Source: Bacteroidota bacterium (lineage in GTDB: Bacteria; Bacteroidota; Bacteroidia; Chitinophagales; Saprospiraceae). Taken from it: DNA of 47,028 nt. The translations under genes were made by a program, and so were the position numbers. The notes beneath the pieces were generated by a model. It was not told the origin of the DNA and ran no database searches. It worked only from the letters and a program-made list of their open reading frames with translations. Numbering within the stretch: position 1 is the first letter of the stretch; every line of letters starts with the position of its first letter. The stretch is taken from NCBI GenBank assembly GCA_029561355.1, contig JAKQJD010000077.1, forward strand, positions 1 through 47,028, given 5' to 3'. This document shows positions 46,001-47,028 of the stretch, piece by piece.

Positions 46001-46862
46001 ATGCCGGCTTGGATCCTGCATCTCCTCCCAAAGTAGGGCCACCGAAGGAGTAGCACGGGAGCATGATGGTAGGGTCCGCATTTTCTACCCACTGACCGGG
46101 GTAGTTGATGGCAAATTTGATATTGTTCTGTTGTCCGGTCACGAACTGTATGCTCGAACCGTATACAGTCGCGTTCTGACCCGTAAAGTCGACGGGGTTA
46201 GCCAGGCCGCAACCGAAATTAGCGGGGATCGTAAATTCGACCCGCACTTTTTCGCCTGCATTGGCAGCACGTCCGCTCGTTACCGAAACACCGAAGTTGA
46301 AATTACCGTTGGCGTCGGTGAGCGTTTCACCTATAAATACGTCTTTGGCAGGCGGTGTTGCGTCGCCATAAATGCGAACAGTCACCCCCGGCACACCCGG
46401 CTCCGCACCCGTCTGGGTACCGTCGCCGTTGAAATCCCTAAAAGCAGTACCCGACTGTGCAGTGAGCGCAGACGAGCCTAACATAAATAAACCCAGTAAG
46501 AGAGATGTCAGCATTCCGGCTTTTTTGCCGAAAAAGCCGATAGCATCGCTTGCTGCAGGATAACTGGGTTCCAGTTTCTGCAATACCTTTCTGGCAAAAT
46601 TGCGCCGGCCGCTCCATAAAGCGACGATCATCAGAAAGGCTGCAAGTTTCAGGATAAGTACCCATCCGTCAGTCAGCACCAGCGCACTGGTATTTTCCGA
46701 CAGGGCACTGCCCGAAACGGCAAGTCCCGACCAACCGAACAGGGTTAAGCCGAGTACCGAGACAAGAAGCGTGGCATTGATCCAGGCACTACGGCCGGGG
46801 GCTGCTACCCTCGCCTTTTGTACCATCGCTCCCATCTTGTCAATAAGGAGAATTCTTTTCAT
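31020..46862 (-). CDS. Giant T9SS surface protein: GEVED/SdrB repeats, HYR, dockerin, cohesin-like
   Basis: The protein has 5280 residues. Residues 1-116 are an unusual extension with two membrane segments (~29-53 and 64-84). A classical signal peptide follows from Met 117 (MLTSLLLGLFMLGSSALTAQ). Next come an SdrB domain (FRDFNGDGTQTGAEPGVPGV, ~140-260), a beta-propeller-like head (~290-740), a second SdrB (~755-890) and eight GEVED+SdrB units (~901-3605). Cysteine-rich HYR-like modules (~3800-4850) follow (DKIAPVIECS, WCxxxxP, DACGNYSTCSF motifs). A dockerin with two calcium loops (~4940-5007; DANRSGSITTFD), a cohesin-like domain (~5065-5175) and a type A T9SS sorting domain (~5200-5280; YQNQPNPF) close the chain. 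It should be secreted through T9SS and displayed on the surface. Adhesion or matrix building is inferred from its domains. If Met 117 is the true start, the protein would have 5164 residues. A strong terminator follows. Confidence 0.95.
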   Translation of the reverse strand: MKRILLIDKMGAMVQKARVAAPGRSAWINATLLVSVLGLTLFGWSGLAVSGSALSENTSALVLTDGWVLILKLAAFLMIVALWSGRRNFARKVLQKLEPSYPAASDAIGFFGKKAGMLTSLLLGLFMLGSSALTAQSGTAFRDFNGDGTQTGAEPGVPGVTVRIYGDATPPAKDVFIGETLTDANGNFNFGVSVTSGRAANAGEKVRVEFTIPANFGCGLANPVDFTGQNATVYGSSIQFVTGQQNNIKFAINYPGQWVENADPTIMLPCYSFGGPTLGGDAGSKPAFVSYPFSRSGIPASHGGGNPGVPDPNLLSTIGEVGSLYGVAFSRQAQKVFTSAVLRRHAALGPLGSGGIYLVDPFSAAADKTTDWLDLDAIGIWTYNHAGSYPAFPGNNTSPNGQNGFIGTSLQRMLGANSHDPSTDYAAGDQVGKVSIGDIDISDDGRYLYVTNLYDRKIYEIDLVTPNNPQAPTLGNVATRVRSWDAPDPGTTTAQGEQRPWGLKYYRGRLYVGVVLCGQDINGNVVSPVIDVNGQKVGTDVRGYVYDLDPATSVFTQRIDFSFNYGRERGWIPWGYSTNSPLSRYFSGDEREIAEPIISDLEFDDQGNMLIGVLDRKGHIYAINNNNFNGQLIGYEYSTAGELLRAEPNVACQYSIVSRPGTTDYYADNIIHPESLQGPLAVLPGGGDAIAVVLDPIAIRSGGTIRFNNTTGAQVAGSAYEVFDDRITLSQPDATPSKANGLGDVELSGDEAPIEIGNHVWADMDRDGIQDSGEPGVPGVHVQLKTPGGTVLATSITDGNGNYFFNDSNVPDGDPGTPGNQPGLLTLTAYKICILAAEFANGQPLNNFAVATPDQAGTGLADFSDSDGILQGNGDVMIMLTTGSSGENNHSYDFGVIPSDFGDLPDTYGTTEGNNGPSHLINTNLKLGACVDGETDGQPQAMAGLMTGGDDNTAGLVTLGSCGQGGDDENGITFTSPMIPGNTACVTVNAMNMTGSAAVLQGWIDFNGNGTFEANEQLTTGSFAPGGATVPAGGLSNAVLCFDVPVGATFQGGAAFSRFRLSPAGGLAATGGNVDGEVEDYKVTLAKIGTLVWNDYNNNGVQDEPVAAGINGVPMNLTWLGPDAVVGGGDDVVYTTNTALMGGTDGTYMFLGLTPGMYKIAPAALAGYVVGQENLGGNDNKDGDDHAGVMVTINNPISLLTGENGTGDVPGGTNGFPDAQDNLSFDFNYVAVDYGDLPITYGTTTATNGPHHTVNPQLKLGASSDGDPDGQPDSMAGAMVGGDDNDGDGDDEDGITVSGPMIPGTQACFTVNAMNMTGSAAVLQAWIDFNGDGIFQPTEQLNTGGFSPSGAPVPTTGLTNAKICFNVPANATFQGGQAMMRFRLSPAGGLLATGILANGQIPTGEVEDYKVSLAKVGNYVWNDYNNNGQQDEASTAGLNGVTVNLTWFGPDGVLGGGDDVVTPTVTSTMGGNEGQYMILGLTPGTYQLSIPSVPGTFTPTLLNAGSDVTDADDPTGVMVVIPDPVSLPTGENGTGDTPGGTNGFPDSQDALTYDFGYIQNDYGDLPNTYGTTTANNGPSAVVDPNLKLGACVDAEINGVPEAMAGAMTGGDDNSTGANVDGSNSTCGDDEDGIAFVTPLIPGYQSCVRVTAMNATAAAAVLQAWVDFNGNGTFDASEQLTTGSFAPNGASVPVGGLTAALLCFDVPQAATFQGGQAMVRFRLSPTGGLTPNGAGPNGEVEDYKVSLAKIGNLVWTDYNNDGQQNEPAVSGINGTNVQLVYGGADGDLSTLGDNLTYTTTTATMGGQPGIYMFYGLVSGAYKVSIPVAPNGQIPTVLNVGSDVTDSDDPAGEMVMIPNPIGLPTGENGMGDNPGGTNGFPDAQDNLTVDFGYVGFDYGDLPNSYNTSTSTEGPKHVVTPDLYLGTCVDSEEDAFPDPMAGLMGAGDDGNPGTGTQGVCAVAGDDENGIVFETPLVPGVQACIRVTARNNTGAAAKLQGWIDFNGNGSFDAGEQLTTGDFAPGGANVPTTGLANVKFCFTVPANATFQGGQAMVRFRLSPNGGLAPGNPVGTVPTLGEVEDYKVPLAKTGNLVWWDYDNDGVQEAGEPGINGTNIQLTFYGPNGTAGGGDDVVYTTTTSTMGGEEGVYMFLGLIPGTYQTSVINVPNGFLPTVLNQGSDVTDADDPAGVTVVIPDPINLPTGENGNSDNPGGTNGFADNQDNLTYDFGYIALDYGDAPGTYGTTSGTNGPNHLVNPNLYLGTCVDGDNNGQPDPMAGLMQGGDDNNNSQSQIGTCGAGDDENGIVLFETPMIPGYTACIRVTAVNTTGVPAVLQGWVDFNGNGTFDANEQITTGSFAPAGASIPNGGVVNMQFCFEVPANATFAGGQAFSRFRLSPTGGLSPTGPAVAPIPMGEVEDYKTPLAKIGNLVWNDWDNNGQQNEPGTAGLNNVTVNLVWAGTDLAFNTPDDRTYVTTTSNMGVNGQYMFWGLIPGPYKVVLPTLPANYIATQLNIGSDVSDSDNPAGEMVMIPDPIALPLGENSTGDVPNDLFPDPANNITIDFGLITREFGDGPDTYGTTDDSPGDGPVHVLNPNLKLGACADGDPDGQPDPMAGLMTGGDDNNGGAAIDGTASTCGDDEDGIMLVSPLVPGSTATIMVTAMNMLGSNAVLQGWVDYNGDGDFADANEALVFTNVNGGTVPSPAGLNGAKLTFVVPAGATFTGGNAFMRFRISPAGGLTPNGPENMPFPIGEVEDYKVPLAKIGNYVWNDNNNDGIQNEPGSNGLNGTTVQLVWPGPDADFATVVDNLTYTVVTSNMNGTNGQYMFLGLTPGMYKASIPTHPAGFIPTQLNQGGNDVTDSDDSAGQMVVIPNPPTTLPTNENGTGDVPNDPNFPDAQNDLTIDFGFVSVDHGDLPSSYGTTNAENGPQHVVNPNLKLGSTVDGELNGQPEAMAGMTTGGDDGNNGGYNEGGAGDDENGITFLTPMIPGFQACVRVNTMNTLGGTAVLQGWVDWNGDGDVNDPGEELSTGAFAAAANGAIVPAGASVNTDFCFDVPATATFQGGQAFTRFRLSPTGGLTSGGPAAMPFPIGEVEDHKVLLAKAGNYVWIDANINGIQDENGVLGINNITVELQWAGPDGNFATVIDNRTYTDVTAVEAGINGKYMFCGLIPGNYRMVVPPFGYVPTLVIDVAGNTQDVVDADNPAGVNFTVPNPPTTLPTGENGTGDAPLVVNGFPDNQGNFTFDFGYLGFDFGDLVDSYGTTQGAGNPGPDGAVHTVNPNLWLGPSVDVDLDGQPEPMAGFMTGGDDGNTGPGTLGVSTPAGDDENGISFPTPLIPGSPACVKVTARNATGSAAVLQAWVDFNGDGQFQISEQLTTGNFTPAGASIPNGGVTNQNFCFDVPADATFNGGNLFARFRLSQTGGVTANGPAIPGNGVFPTGEVEDYKLPLALVGNYVWMDNPDIEGDQDATEMPLANVKINLTWAGEDGVFQTAVTASVPAGDDRVYMDVTDASGRYEFRGLIPSTQYRILADKYTAANAAAGAGVNPVNKILTIPNLPGNDNIDSDGAPSIVITVPNLTNGFLPTGENGLEDATSGVGFPDNQGNLSVDFGFIDEPKIAAALAIKGFQKASSGTCGHFDVIMDLCVKNNSSAPLASIQAMLDMAAANAYGTAFLGLVPNGQPQIISSNAQQNPVLNAAYTGVGANKNLLNGTSGLLWPAEQVCIRFRFEVDPLAAGAPVAPKAQAMVTGKAQNFQGVPIPDYFNGGAQYVATDASDAGMDPMSTNPDDPSDLGTADDPTLLGNCWQITQDIVGNDLLHVSISPDCEALINSTQVLEGEIDECSEEVYPLGGFYQVSIFNLQNQPIPNPVPLSYIGQTLVYKATHIMTCNTTWGHIILEDKIAPVIECSNITLSCAITNYSPAYLHNVLGFANAYPNVFDCTTLTTPTYVDSWFDLGCDSDNDLSAYVERIWTVRDAWGNQSSCTQYIYFERRHIDDVTLPADVTIDCSDFTATPGHLTPDPSVSGAPYIEEFGQQISVFPNGTYCELAANYTDEIYEVCEGSFKVLRTWSLVDWCLPHTPVPPLTNPLYYIQLIKVLDSNGPQIACPADMTVATNPSQCCANVNLPDVIISDDCSRVDSLGVKIFVYDQYTNELIATQVVSGTLSDFPNNNYWTSDTLGVFGTTQCLPVGTHRVEYLAKDACGNYSTCSFYLTVQDYIPPVATCTQFTTVAIGGDDPDDCYVSNEACQAAGVTWVPASAFNQGSYDNCNGVFFTVRRMPEADSTYSDCVDGLETLCNGYEYNLATAENDSIKFYCCEVGTTQSVILRVYQTDLYGDIMYDQDNNPIYNECMVNVEVQDKIKPACVPPANVTINCENFEPTLWAYGYPEISDNCCLDETPPTSADPQDQVGIPSGTSAIPGVCGATQKTYYSGFLNANFDTTCNRGILIRRFTAWDCAGFSSSCTQRVTVDYIQDYSILFPADVSVNCTTEPNIGKPVITNDEGCELIGTSYNDVVFTVVPDACYKIERTWTIINWCTYNPDQPCYSVPRSAVSPTTGLAPAKNWRVYLANEINDENCVTYKQIIKVLDQTPPTVACKDIDTCDVSTNNVRFWNDGINWWDNGTQQHDLCEKETEIAVTAEDLCDTISPENGLRFRYLLFLDLDGDGIMETVVSSADLVTRPLGQVLYGNATTPLYHGGTPWTFDNNSTASQRYRFDIEQTATGAKIIWRNASGTKLPELAHGRHKIKWIAEDGCGNEAVCEKTFEIRDCKPPVVACANVNINLMVGGMATLWATDLFLYGDDNCTPTAILNPSLTVVRADENPDNIYPADQPQSIIVTCADQGTQVPVQVWLQDAAGNADFCIAYVDVQANIVGCGVTDNATVAGALTTENLQGVEDAGVELALVSPNGQQGVIAHNSNDAGAFEFTDAVPMAGDYTLTPTKDDNPLNGVTTYDLVLINKHILGLEPLSTPYKMIAADANRSGSITTFDIVEFRKLILGIYNELPNNTSWRFVDQAHNFVDPSNPFQFNFPENISVADLQSDNLADNFVGVKIGDVNNTVIANSLQSAEERTAATMLFDVEDRAVKAGETFTVNFKGADRVQGYQFTMNLSDLQVLKIAGAGEIKEGNFGVFDNAITTSVDGSDNEFAITFRATKSGMLSNMLGVSSRITKAEAYSLNNDRLDVAFRYNTPKGSTISGVGFELYQNQPNPFVNKTFIGFHLPEATNATLRIFDENGRMIFTQRGSFAKGYNSFAIDRQLVTTTGMLYYTVETVNDSATKKMIQSK
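36040..44161 (-). repeat. Eight ~1-kb GEVED + SdrB units
   Basis: Unit starts (YGDLPxTYGTT motif) lie near 44161, 43165, 42182, 41180, 40171, 39160, 38146 and 37125, so the period is 983-1021 bp. Each unit runs: YGTT, LKLGxxVDG, MTGGDDN, GDDENGI, GWxDFNGNG, RFRLSPxGGL, GEVEDYK, then an SdrB domain (GNxVWNDYNNNGxQ, GxYMFxGLxPG, TGENGTGD). All eight keep the GEVED motif; unit 7 reads GEVEDHK. Asp/Asn-rich loops in both domains suggest calcium binding. The last SdrB (NPDIEGDQDATEMP) is the most diverged. Confidence 0.93.
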
Positions 46863-46914
46863 AAGAAGTAAAAAATTTTGATATATTAGATTAAATTTAG
46901 TGAAAAGGTAATGT

Positions 46915-46960
46915 TATACAATGCGGAACGGAAGGAGATTCCGTAGCCTCATGTTGTATA
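46915..46960. repeat. Interrupted palindrome upstream of the 5280-residue gene
   Basis: Outer arms tatacaa (46915-46921) and ttgtata (46954-46960) and inner arms acggaa (46928-46933) and ttccgt (46939-46944) are both perfect and share one centre. It lies 52 bp upstream of the ATG at 46862. It could be an operator or leader hairpin of the giant gene. It could also be the end of a gene beyond the right edge, although no T-run follows. The rest of 46863-47028 is A/T-rich without a recognised gene. Confidence 0.45.
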
Positions 46961-47028
46961 GTGCTTCAATAGGCAAGCGATTAAATGGATTAAATTTTAA
47001 GCGAATATGTCATGGATGGATGAATACG

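Noticed and set aside
31827..46481. Long plus-strand frames (up to 882 residues) antisense to the 5280-residue gene
   Set aside because: They have no recognisable domain, and the minus-strand protein has clear families throughout. The open frames follow from codon use and repeats.

Overview
The window looks like a chromosomal segment of a Bacteroidota bacterium, most likely Saprospiraceae or a close relative. The signs are SprB adhesin repeats, C-terminal sorting domains of the type IX secretion system (T9SS), a hybrid two-component regulator that fuses a sensor kinase to an AraC-type output, GEVED/SdrB/HYR surface domains, and mostly A/T-rich leaders without a Shine-Dalgarno sequence. No replication, translation or mobile-element genes and no RNA genes were recognised. 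All seven genes read on the minus strand, so transcription runs from right to left.

Layout from right (upstream) to left (downstream). (1) 31020-46862: a 5280-residue secreted protein with an unusual membrane-spanning N-terminal extension, a beta-propeller-like head, eight ~1-kb GEVED+SdrB units, HYR-like modules, a dockerin, a cohesin-like domain and a type A T9SS sorting domain. A strong intrinsic terminator follows it. (2) 26719-30702: a complete hybrid two-component regulator. (3) 24851-26410: a cytoplasmic, all-helical TPR-like protein of unknown function, followed by an intrinsic terminator. (4) 23838-24302: a small unknown protein with a possible TTG start. (5) 10089-23390: a 4433-residue secreted protein with a parallel beta-helix, four lectin-like modules, two PKD-like domains and 21 BIG2-like repeats that each carry two cysteines. 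(6) 9201-10037: a 278-residue T9SS substrate with one copy of an unnamed 'A' domain. (7) 1-9090: at least 3030 residues of an SprB-type adhesin whose C-terminus lies beyond the left edge. It contains three more A domains and about 32 SprB repeats.

The three giant genes fill about 81% of the window. Genes 5-7 are closely spaced (51 and 110 bp) and probably form one operon. Its products share the A domain (6 and 7) or a repeat-rich secreted architecture (5 and 7). The adhesin gene shows repeats nested at three scales: 231 bp (one SprB repeat), 924 bp (four SprB subtypes in fixed order, five copies seen) and 1659 bp (A domain plus five SprB repeats). This looks like an actively expanding and recombining locus.

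How the genes work together is inferred. The large proteins would be exported through the Sec pathway and T9SS and displayed on the surface for adhesion, gliding or cell-cell contact, and the regulator is well placed to control them. No SusC/SusD pair, the usual partner of such regulators, is present. The best candidates for something undescribed are the A domain and its pairing with SprB arrays, the 924-bp homogenised repeat with swapped sub-units, and the membrane extension on the 5280-residue protein.
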